Assembly: GCA_905221605.1 (NCBI GenBank)
Contig: CAJNDS010002627.1
Coordinates: forward strand, 62,001-126,000
Length of the DNA: 64,000 nucleotides
Source: Symbiodinium natans
Lineage: Eukaryota > Sar > Dinophyceae > Suessiales > Symbiodiniaceae
Direction: 5' to 3'
Part shown: piece after piece, positions 39,820-49,070 of the stretch
Numbering within the stretch: the stretch's first letter is position 1
Layout: the number at the start of each line of letters is the position of its first letter
The notes under the pieces: generated by a model
Databases searched by the model: none
The model's input: the letters and a program-made list of their open reading frames with translations, nothing else
What the model was told of the DNA's origin: nothing
Program-made: the position numbers and the translations under genes

Positions 39820-41604
39820 CTACCTAGCACGTGAGACACCTGTCGGCGACTTGCCGCGCAAAAGTGACGTTTCGGCCGCGGCTTGTCGCAGTAGCTTGGC
39901 GAGAACATCCCTACGTAAAGAGGGCGACAACCGCACCCTGTCAACCAGCCAGCGCAGCGCAGGACCGGACAATGCTTGGAACTCCGCACGCAAATCCAGG
40001 TAGAAGACCCATTGTAGCAACTCTTGCAACCGCACCGTCTCCAGCTGGAAAACTCGGACAACGTGCTGGCGTTGAACGGATACCCAGGCTATTCCACCGA
40101 CTTCCGGCTCGCATGCTTGGGCGTGCCGGCGCTCCGTCGCCAAAAACACACGCCAGGTGCAGGACAGCATCTGAACGATATATAGATCCCATTGACCGGG
40201 AAGATCAGCCTCCAGCAGCTCGCGCATACGGCGCCAAACGTCTACCGTGCGGCAATTCACGGTAACGTCGCCTGTCGACTTGCGCTCGAGTGCACAATGG
40301 AAGGCCAGAGGCGACGGGCCGAAGAACATATACGTCTTGCGTAGATGCCAGAGGACTTGACACCGTGCGCAGTCGCACCGCCCGCTGGGCAACCGCTGCC
40401 CACGCTGGCAGAGAAGCGTCGCGATCAAATAATATAAGTCCGACAAAAGAAACTTGCCGTGGTAGCAATGATAGCATTGTGCTGGGGATACATCTTGCCG
40501 AACTGTCGGGCGACCCAGCAAATCAAGACCAAGAAAACCGACCACCACTGCTTCCATGCTACGTGCGAGCAAGTCCACGTCTACCACTCCGGTGGCTACC
40601 GTGTCCAGAAGTTGCGCCAACACTGGCCCCAAGGTGACAGCATGACAGGACCATGGCTGCAGGGCTGCCACCATGTTGTCAAAAAAACGAGAATCAGGAC
40701 AGACACTTTCCGCCACTACCCTGGGAGCCTTGTCTTGCCCGCTACGCCGAGCCGTGGAAGCATACGTGCGTCTGCGCCCATCACGTGTGGCGAAAGCAGC
40801 GCGCACTGTCGTGCGCATGCCGGCTTGTCGAACGAAGGCACTACGAAGGAATTCGGCCACTGCCACTGCATTCTCGCAACATAGTCCCGCTGCCATAATT
40901 GCGCGCAAGCCAGGTAACGTGTCGTCGTTGAATAAAAAGTGCTCCACAATGGCGGCTTCCCCTGCGTACCTGAATATGGACTCCAGCAACAGCCAGGCAG
41001 ACAGCTTCGGCGCGCTCCACTGACGATCTTTGCCAAACACGCGCTTGTACATCTGCGCCGCAAACCGTGGCCGAGCACGACTAAAGGTATCCAAGGCAGG
41101 GAAGACGCCAGCTGCCAGACCTGACGAAACCAAATGCCGATGCAACGGCAAAGCTTCGGAAAAGGCGCCTTGCAACTGCTGCCGTGTAGACTGGCTAAAA
41201 AAATCTGGACCCTGCATGCTCGCCAGCAGCAGGACAAAATACACAAACGCGTGCCAAAGCAACGGGTCCGCAAAGCCCAATGTTTCCGCCCAACGGCTTG
41301 CCATTGATCTGTAAGCAGCCGGCAGCTGTGAAGCATGCTTTCTATACTCCGGGGCTGCGAAACTCAGGCCTCTTGACATGCAGTGCCCAGACTCGACGTC
41401 ATCCTCGCTACCTGACTCCGAGCCGCTTGCAGGTGCAGTGGCTGCTTCAACAGCATCATGGACCACTGGAGCCGGAACTGCACACTCTTTGCGCGGGCGT
41501 CCGCGACCGTCGATGCCTCCACAAGCCACGCAACAGATGTCTCCAGCTGCGTTGCGCGCAGTGGTTTGCTTACGTTTGCAAGAGGTACAAGCAGAGCCGA
41601 CCAT
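39820..41604 (-). CDS. Hypothetical Cys-motif protein, 594 aa, intronless
   Basis: I do not recognise this family. The N-terminus has paired cysteines at about residues 6-9 (CTSC) and 24-28 (CCVAC), a plausible small zinc finger. An acidic SGSESGSEDD linker follows at about 60-70. The middle (about 80-330) is helix-rich and hydrophobic without clear membrane spans or a signal peptide. A second Cys cluster lies near 380-425 (CYHCYHGKF, then CDCARC). The C-terminus is helical and ends LLRGKSPTGVSRAR. A 1.8-kb uninterrupted frame with even protein-like composition makes coding likely. It could be a TE-encoded protein, since its neighbours are TIR elements and telomere-like arrays, or a retrogene. 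No catalytic motif was identified, and flanking inverted repeats were not found. The start is the first ATG after an upstream stop. Confidence 0.78.
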   Translation of the reverse strand: MVGSACTSCKRKQTTARNAAGDICCVACGGIDGRGRPRKECAVPAPVVHDAVEAATAPASGSESGSEDDVESGHCMSRGLSFAAPEYRKHASQLPAAYRSMASRWAETLGFADPLLWHAFVYFVLLLASMQGPDFFSQSTRQQLQGAFSEALPLHRHLVSSGLAAGVFPALDTFSRARPRFAAQMYKRVFGKDRQWSAPKLSAWLLLESIFRYAGEAAIVEHFLFNDDTLPGLRAIMAAGLCCENAVAVAEFLRSAFVRQAGMRTTVRAAFATRDGRRRTYASTARRSGQDKAPRVVAESVCPDSRFFDNMVAALQPWSCHAVTLGPVLAQLLDTVATGVVDVDLLARSMEAVVVGFLGLDLLGRPTVRQDVSPAQCYHCYHGKFLLSDLYYLIATLLCQRGQRLPSGRCDCARCQVLWHLRKTYMFFGPSPLAFHCALERKSTGDVTVNCRTVDVWRRMRELLEADLPGQWDLYIVQMLSCTWRVFLATERRHAQACEPEVGGIAWVSVQRQHVVRVFQLETVRLQELLQWVFYLDLRAEFQALSGPALRWLVDRVRLSPSLRRDVLAKLLRQAAAETSLLRGKSPTGVSRAR

Positions 41605-42809
41605 GTTGGGAGGTTGACTGTTGAGTTAAAGGGGTTTCGGATTGCGGGTGTACTGGTAACGACTAAGCTTGTAAGGCTTGGGATGCTCAAGGTCGTGTGG
41701 GCTTTTTCTACGATCTTGTGAAGGGCTCGTTGAGGGTTGTAGGTTTTAGAGGTCTTTGGGTTTCAGGATTTAGGGTTTAGGGTTCAGGGTTTGAAGGCCG
41801 GGCTTGTCTTTCTTTTTCCTGAGAAAGGAATGCCCTGTGTCTCTACAGCCTACAGCTTAGGAAGCCTTTGGGGAGTTGAGGCTTGCAAGGTTGGGCTACC
41901 TAATGTGTTTGCCGCCAGGTACGCGCAGTTGCCGAAGCTGTGAACGTCCGACGCTTCAAGGCTCAGGGGGTTGAGGTAGGCCCTTTGTACATGTGTGCAC
42001 TGAATTCGACTTCAAAGCTTCGGGTGTAGGGTTTAGGGCCTAGGTGTAACCGACCACGTGGATCTTTCTCTTCGGCCGAGGCCGTCGCCCTGCTTTGCCG
42101 GAGGCGCGGGCTTCGACCACATGTCGATGCCGCAATCTGCCAGAGCCTGTCAAACTTCGCGGCTTGTGCCAGGAGACCCTAAACCCTAAACCAAAAACCC
42201 TAAACTAACCCCCAGTAAGCCCAAAGCCCTGACACCAGCCACAAGCTCAAAGACCGTCAGCCAACCACTTCGAAAAACACGCCTGCAAGGACATCTGACA
42301 AAAGAGGAGGATGGCAGCACACCTGGGCCAGCGCCTGACTGGGACAATGCGCCCAATCGCGCGCCTTTCGCGCACCTTTCGCGGACCTTTCGCGCTTTCG
42401 CGCGTTGTCTCGACATGGCGTCACCCAATAGAACACTACATCACGTTCATCTCGGTCTTGCATACTTTCACACAGCTGCTTGCTGACAGGACAAACACCC
42501 TTCACAAAGTGGTCCTTCTTGAGAACCCCCACTCACGAAGCTCTGAACCTCACAAGGCAACACCTTACCAGCGTGCCTCTGCGCGTTTACCGAGGGCTTG
42601 GGAACGCACACAGACACTATTGGCTCTTCTGGGCTGATTGCTTGTGACTCCCCCACAAGCTGCAGGACTCTCTTCTTTTCTTTCTCTGCATGTCCGCATC
42701 GGCCCGGAGCCAGCATTTGTCTCCTGGCACAAGTCAAAACCGTACAAGATTTCGCTAGACCCTAACTCTACATCTCCCAGGCAGAGTGCGTTTAGGCGCG
42801 CCCTAAGCC

Positions 42810-42885
42810 CTAAACTGTAACCCTAAACCCTAAACCCTGAACCCTAAACCCTGAACCCTAAACCCTAAACCCTCAACCCTAAATC
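42810..42885. repeat. Telomere-like array, CCCTAAA and CCCTGAA
   Basis: About ten units, partly alternating CCCTAAA and CCCTGAA. Short arrays lie at 41765-41795, 42177-42210 and 42988-43030. Confidence 0.9.
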
Positions 42886-43021
42886 CGCCAGACTCCGAGT
42901 GCAGGCGTCAGGATCCCGGGGAGCGCTTGCGGAACAGCTCGGGATCAGTTGCTGCAGGTCGTCGTTCTCCAAGAACTCTTGCCATCCTCAGGGTTTAGGG
43001 TTTAGGGTTTGGGCTTTAGGG

Positions 43022-43297
43022 TTTAGGGGTTTATGTAGGGCTTCGAGGGCTGATAGGGTTCATAAAGGGCTTAAGGGCTTATGGACGCTTATAGAGTTTA
43101 TAGGGTTCAAGGGGCTTCTGGGGTGTTTATATAGCGCTTATAGGGTTTTCAAAGGGCTTAGAGGGTTTCTAGGGTTAGGCAGGGTTTCTGGGCTTTGAGG
43201 TTTATAGAATGCCTACACCCTCCCCCCTGCCCTTCGGCCCTCGGTTCTCGCTGGCCGTTCGGCCTCAGGCGAAGGGGGAGGGGGGGCCGCAGGGAAC
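43022..43297. repeat. Tandem duplication, about 310-bp unit, copy 1
   Basis: A run of GGGCTTATAGGGTT-type words, then CTTTATATAGCGCTTATAGGG-like text, then a GC-rich hairpin containing CCTTCGGCCCTCGGTTCTCG and GCTGGCCGTTCGGCCTCAGG. Copy 2 lies at 43330-43551 with the hairpin almost unchanged. Confidence 0.85.
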
Positions 43298-43329
43298 CTT
43301 TAGGGTTTAGGATTTGGTTTAGAGCTTAT

Positions 43330-43551
43330 AGGTTTATGTAGGGCTTATAAGGGTTACAGGGTTTATGTGGGGCTTATAGGGGGGTTTTTAGGGTTCAAGG
43401 GGCTTCTAGGGTTTTTATATAGCGCTTATAGGGTTTACAAAGGGTTTCTAGTCTTAGAAAGGGTTTCTGGGCTTTGTGCCTACGCCCTCCCCCCTGCCCT
43501 TCGGCCCTCGGTTCTCGCTGGCCGTTCGGCCTCAGGCGCAGGGGGAGGGAT
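43330..43551. repeat. Tandem duplication, copy 2
   Basis: Repeats copy 1, including TTTATATAGCGCTTATAGGG and the GC-rich hairpin; a partial third hairpin starts near 43795. In each full copy the hairpin is bounded by CCCTCCCCC and GGGGGAGGG, which can pair. Confidence 0.85.
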
Positions 43552-43872
43552 TGAGGATTTCAAGTGTAACGGTTTCATTAGGGTTTCGGGCTTAGGGTTT
43601 AGGGTTTAAGGTTTGGATACAACCCTCAAGTCTTTAGGGCCGAGGGTCTAGGGCTTCGGCCTTTAGGTTTAGGGTTTAAGGTTTAGGCATAAAACCCTCT
43701 CTGTTGCCCCTAAATCCTAAACCGTCAGGGTTCAGGTTAAAGGCCTTGCTTGGGGTACTTACTGAAAGGGTTTTTGGAAGCGCTGGGCCCTAAAGCCTAC
43801 GCCCTCCCCCCCCGCCCTGCGGCCCTCTGTTCCAGTCTGAAGCCACTAAAGCCTGGTCCTGAAACGCACTCC

Positions 43873-44053
43873 CCTAAACCCTAAGCCCTAAGCCCTAAGC
43901 CCTAAACCCTAAACCCTCAACCCTTTGCCTAAACCCTAAACCCTAAACCCTAAACCCTAAACCCTAAACCCTAAACCCTAAACCCTAAACCCTAAACCCT
44001 AAACCCTAAGCCCTAAGCCCTAAACCCTAACCCGAGACCCTAAACCCCAAACC
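43873..44053. repeat. Long telomere-like array, CCCTAAA with CCCTAAG variants
   Basis: About 24 units with CCCTAAG variants clustered at both ends and a core of about a dozen perfect units. Confidence 0.96.
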
Positions 44054-44563
44054 CAAGTTGCCAATGGGAAGGCTTCGCGACGGCAGGCTCCCCCGAATGA
44101 GGCTGCTGCCTTCCCTGAGCTTCTGGACTTCGAGCTGTTACACGTTGGAAGCACAGCTGGGCCAATACCTACACAGGGTGCGCCGCAGTTTTTTCGCGGG
44201 CGGGGGGGGGGCTAAGACCCGAAACCCTGCAAACCCTCCAAACCCGCTTAACCCCATGCTGGCCTGCTCGCCGGGAGCTGCCACGTTGCCCGCGGGCGAG
44301 GAAAACAAGACCCTATCTAACTGAGCCACGTCAACATGCGCAAGTTCGGATATGCCATGCTTCAGGGTTAAAGGTTGAGTGCTTGTCTCTCTTACTTGGC
44401 AATTGTGTTTTTTCCACCAAGCTGCCATGTCATGCCAGCTTGAAAGTTACCCCTCCCCGGACAGTGCCCGTGATGGGACTGAAAAGGCTGTTGGCCACGC
44501 TGCCAAAAGCACCCACTAAGCAACCCCTGTGACACAACTGCGTCTACTGGATCTTCAGGTGTT

Positions 44564-44771
44564 TAGCAGTACGAACCCCAAATAGGCTGAAACCTGCAGT
44601 GCGTTTAGGCGCGGTCCCTAAACGCACCCGCTTGAGGTTTGAGGCTTAAGGGGCAGGATATTCTAGCAGTATGAACCCCAAATAGGCTGAAACCTGCACC
44701 ACGGGTGCGTTTAGGGGCGCTCCCTAAACGCACTCGCTTGGGGTTTAAGGGTTAAGGGGCATGATATTCTA
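44564..44771. repeat. Tandem pair, about 100-bp unit with an internal palindrome
   Basis: Units 44564-44663 and 44664-44771 both read TAGCAGTA(C/T)GAACCCC, AATAGGCTGAAACCTGCA, a hairpin TGCGTTTAGG...CCTAAACGCA, and AAGGGGCA(G/T)GATATTCTA. The hairpin arm also appears alone near 42788. Confidence 0.9.
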
Positions 44772-44939
44772 TTAACCAGATTATCCCTTTCGCGGCGCCT
44801 TCCGCCGCGCTTTCGCGGGCCTTTCGCGGATACTAAAAAACAAGCAGAAATCTATATAAAATATTCGCCAGTAAAAAAAAAAGACAGGGGTTTGCGGACA
44901 ACGCCCATATACATATGTTACATATTGCATCTTGCGTGC

Positions 44940-45255
44940 CGGAACCCCCCCCCCCCTTCCCAGCCAAGTACACCGATACGCGTTTTCCCCCCCCCCCCCT
45001 CTCCAATACGCCGATACGCTAACCCCCCCCTCCCGGAAAGTACGCCGCTAAGCCGATACGCCGCTTCCCCCCCCTCCTCCCCCGGAAATTGTACGCCGTT
45101 CGCCCCCCCCCCCCCCCCCCCCAAAGCCTCTGGGAAATATGCCCATGCGCCGATAAGCCGTTCTCCTCCCCCCCCTGCCTTCCCCTCGAAATACACCAAT
45201 ACGCCGAGTCCCCCCCCCCCCCCCCCGACATACGCCGATACGCGACCCCTGCGGG
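44940..45255. repeat. Minisatellite of C runs alternating with ATACGCCGATACGC
   Basis: About five units of roughly 60 bp. Each has a C9-C20 run, then CCGGAAA or similar, then a variant of TACGCCGATACGCC. C-run lengths may be sequencing-limited. Reading frames across it are artefacts. Confidence 0.88.
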
Positions 45256-46460
45256 GGCTTCCATCAGCAAGATTCCACGAGGAACAGGCGCAGGGAATAC
45301 ACAAGCACCCCTGACACCCGAAGCCGTCCAAAGCGCAAGCCCGGACGGCCTCGTGTTCACGTGACATCCTGCCGACGGAACCCTGCAGACCCCCCTCCAC
45401 CCTGCCCCCTAGCCCTGGACCCTACACCCCGCACCGTCCGCCCAGCTGTGCTTCCCCTGTTGGGGGTCGGCGGCACTGGCGGTAGCCATCAAATAACACA
45501 AATAATGATGATAACCATACTTTAGAGTATCCAAAAAACAATTCCTCACAACGCCTATAATATGGGTGTTTACCCCCATATTCCTCAGCTGCGCGGCTTC
45601 GGCAAGGTGCCCACGGTGGAGCTGCGTCCGTCCAATGTCGGATTCTTGCTGTCCTCGAGGGGATCTTGCGGGGCTTGCAAACTTGGGGTCCGCCAGACTA
45701 AGTGGTCTTGAAAGTTCTTTTGTGTGTCTGACTCTTGCAGTCTTGCAGATTTGTTCTCGCAGTGGACAGCACCGGGCAAGGATCTAAGAGACCTTGTCCT
45801 GTTGACATGGATAAGGAACTTCTTTTGTGAAGTGGCTTCCTCGCTCCATGGAAGTTGGCGCACTTGCCGAGTGTTCGCTTGTGTACATGTGTTGCTATAC
45901 CCGGAGGGTGTTGAGTGGGATATCGACTCTAAGACTCAAAAACCTCCTTCCCTCAACTCTTTCTGGCCTCTTACCCTCGCCCAACCTTCAACGCTTGAAG
46001 CAAGGCCTCTTTCCCTAAGTGCTCGAAACCTGAGATCCCAGCTACAAACTATTCTTTCTCACAATACCTTTAGGAAAATGCTTCCTGGTACTGGTACTTA
46101 GAGGGAAGACCCTGTACAAGCCGAGCGAAACGGGCCCGGTGTAAAGAGGACGCCACATTCAATGTGAAGGCTCTTCCTTTGGTATCCGCAGTATCTTGCA
46201 AAAAACAGTGGCGCCTGCGCCTGCCTTTACCGAGCATCACAAGCCCGTTCCCTGAGACAGTTGTCACGGCCTTTGGTTTTCAGGATTCGAACCTCCGACA
46301 CCAGCGACGCCTAAGGAAGCACAAGGAAACCACTCGAAAACACTTGAAACCCCTAGCAGCCCGCAAGCCGAACTCCCAAAACATCGATTCCGGCCTTGGC
46401 ATCATGCCCTTCATTTCGTGCACTGCCCGGCCTCCTCCCACATCGGAACTTTTAAGGTCG

Positions 46461-46570
46461 AATATAGGGGCCTGAATAATTAGAATAGGGTTTTGGGAGG
46501 GGGTTATTGTAGTATGCTTACAAAGGGACCCTAAGGGAATATCATTAGTAATTCTTCCGACCCCTATATT
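46461..46570 (+). mobile_element. Short TIR element, family A, 110 bp, intact ends
   Basis: Starts AATATAGGGG and ends CCCCTATATT, a perfect 10-bp inverted repeat. Internal landmarks GAATAATTAGAATAGGGTTTT and CCTAAGGGAATA are shared with the other two copies. There is no coding capacity, so it is MITE-like. Confidence 0.86.
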
Positions 46571-47983
46571 TTCTCGCTCAGGTTTGCTCTTCAGGAGGTT
46601 GTAGTGTCCGGCGCACAGCACCCACCCACCCATGGAGACATGTTGCGACTTCTTGCGTCGGACGGCTGCACCTGGCAAATCTCTAAATGCAGAGCCCTTG
46701 ACAGGCTTGCCTACTCTAAGCTCTGACCGCTATCGGCCCCCTCTTGGCTAGTGTCCAGGCTTCACGCCCCGCGCCTTTTGGGCAAACTCTCCCATCGCTT
46801 CGCTTTCGAGAAGCTCTGCGCTGACAGGCTTCCCATGGGCCTGAAAGTGGGTGAACCGCAAGACCGCTGAAATGTGACTTTAGGTTTAGGGTTTAGGGGT
46901 TTTGGGGTTTGGGGTTTAGGGTTTAGGGTTTAGGGCTTAGGGACTCCACTGCACTCAACTTCACCCAGTCTTATCCAGGAGCGCCTTGCGACCTCTGGTG
47001 TGCATTCAACTCAAACCAAAGACCCAAAGACTCCAGAGGCGCCAGCGTCCTGAGCTTGAAACACAGAAGAACCTTCCCGAACTCGGAACTCGGAAACATC
47101 AAGATTCGATACTCAAAAAGAACGGATCACAGGTGCCTAAACTGACCGTCTACATGCCCCGACATGGAAGCTGACAACCGAAGACCGGACGGAAGCTCCG
47201 ATCATCCTACCGCGGACACTCAGGCGATCCTTACAACTCCGATGGGCTCTATTCTACAAGTAAACAACAAGATAAGCAAGTCTGACCTGAGCTGCTTGGC
47301 GGAACTTTTGAACTTGAACATTTGACGGCCGCCGCGGCTTGACGCACTGGGTCTAGCCATTCAAGGATTAGGGCCACCCTTTTCAGACATGCGCAATCTA
47401 CTCTCACTGTGCACATGGTTCCAGATTCCAGTTGCAGACGCGTATGGCCCGATTCGAAACGCAAGCTTTCGCTCGAGTCGTTCACCGGCTTCTCTTTTTC
47501 ATCATGATGATCACCCTTTCTCGAACTTGAACTGGCCGCCCACGCCCATTGCCATCAACATCAAGTTCCAAGTAACCATCCCCTTGCCCAAGATCAGCAC
47601 CAGCACCAGCAGCATGAGGCATCGTGACCAGAGGTTCTGGTCGACACCATGGAAGCTTAGCACAATTGCACATGGTTCATGGTGCAGAAGAGTGTGGCCC
47701 AGGCGAGATGCAAATGGGGCCCCGACTTTCGCTGTTATCCGGTGATCACTCTCCCATTACTATGACTGTTCGGTGTCGTTGTGATCCGGTATTATCCAGT
47801 ATCATGCCGGAAAACTGTTTCAAAGCAGCTTCTTGTGGGGGCGCAAATGGGCTTAGACCTTCCATTCCCTGGCCTCTTGAGGTCATAGTTCCCAGGCCCC
47901 GGATGAGGCAGAGACTTGTGCAAAATCCGTTCCGACTCGCTCCACTTCAGGCAGCGCCTCAGGGGCTCAGGCTTTGCTGGGCG

Positions 47984-48093
47984 AATACAGGGGCCTTAAG
48001 AATTAGAATAGGGTTTTGGGGGAGTATTAGAAGCACAACGATAAAGGGCCCATATAAGGGAATACTATTTGAAATTATTCCGACCCCTATAGT
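47984..48093 (+). mobile_element. Short TIR element, family A, 110 bp
   Basis: Same length and internal order as the copy at 46461, diverged at scattered sites; termini AATACAGGGG and CCCCTATAGT. It lies about 1.5 kb from that copy in the same orientation. Confidence 0.84.
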
Positions 48094-48772
48094 ATAGGAC
48101 TTAAGCATTTTGTGTGCTCCGGCGGGCTTCGGCTTCAGTCAGTTCAGTCAGGCCGGATGCGACTTTCACAGCTGCACCGCAGCACTTTCAGCCAAAGATC
48201 AAAGAGTCAAACTTCATCCAACAGATGTTTTGCGCATGGTTACGTGTTCGGCGTGCTTGTTGCAACAGGGCTCTCGGATTTGGGCAGCATCAGGACCTCA
48301 CGGAAACACTGAGCCTCTACAGCAGGATACCGCGAGCCTGGGCTGAATTGCACCCTCTCGGATGCTCCGGCCAGAGTTCCAGTACGTCTCCGGGCCAATG
48401 ATGACAGGTCCTCAGTCGTCCCCGGTCTTCCTTTAGGTTTTCGTGTCGGAGATTGAGGTTAGGGGCTTGGGGCTCAGAGCGACCATAACTTGAAACGGTC
48501 CGGCGAGCAAACCGAACATCGGGCCATCACGCCAACCAAAATTAGGCGAACATCATCCGCATCAGCCGGCCCCTACGCGGCCGAGGACGAAAAAAACACG
48601 GGAATCAGCAGCATCGGTCGATTCCTTGCTAGACGATAAAGTACAGCCCCATAAGCGCAATCAGACAGTACCTCAAGTGCTGCCCCAGAAGCCCGAAGCA
48701 CGGTAGCCTGGCTCGGACGAACCCCGCCGCCGGGCATGGGACTCCATGGCCTTCGGCGTTTGAAGACTGAGC

Positions 48773-48870
48773 CCCTAAACCCTAAACCCTAACCCTAAAC
48801 CCTAAACCCTAAACCCTAAAGCCCTAAACCTTAAACCCTAAACCCTAAACCCTAAATCCTAAACCCTGAA
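48773..48870. repeat. Telomere-like array, CCCTAAA
   Basis: About 13 units with several one-base changes. An array of TTTAGGG orientation lies at 46880-46945. Confidence 0.93.
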
Positions 48871-48939
48871 CATGCATAGAGAGCTGAAGCTCGATGAGCG
48901 CGCCGACTGTTGCAGTGACATCCATGCAGCAAGGGCCCT

Positions 48940-48967
48940 CTATATATATATATATATATATATATAT
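48940..48967. repeat. (TA)14 microsatellite
   Basis: A perfect TA tract that ends at the left terminus of the family B element at 48968. Confidence 0.96.
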
Positions 48968-49070
48968 GGAGGTTTACGTGAATAGGGGATTTCTAGAATA
49001 GACCCCCCCCCAAATAGTAGGATCCTTTGTAAAAAGCAACCCCAAAAGGGTTTTCCCTAATTTAGGAAAC
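48968..49070 (-). mobile_element. Short TIR element, family B, next to (TA)n
   Basis: Reverse-oriented copy: GGAGGTTTACGTGAATAGGGG at the left, CCCTAATTTAGGAAAC at the right, with CAAATAGTAGGATCCT in the core. It begins exactly where a (TA)14 tract (48940-48967) ends, suggesting insertion into TA. Confidence 0.8.

Larger units (their letters stand above)
41765..44900. other. Repeat-dominated intergenic DNA
   Basis: Holds the listed arrays and tandem duplications. Two short CCTTTCGCG-type minisatellites lie at 42358-42405 and 44787-44832. A tRNA-like fragment (D-arm only) is at about 44300-44335 on minus. No supported gene. Confidence 0.6.
45256..48772. other. No gene recognised; two family A elements
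   Basis: Mostly unique DNA. The longest frame (157 codons on plus, 47624-48097) runs through a TIR element, which argues against it being a gene. Confidence 0.5.

Noticed and set aside
44290-44340. Complete tRNA gene on minus
   Set aside because: Box A and a D-arm fit, but the anticodon stem does not pair and no box B or acceptor closure is present.
47624-48097. 157-codon plus-strand frame as a gene
   Set aside because: It runs through the family A TIR element and has no domain or codon signal.
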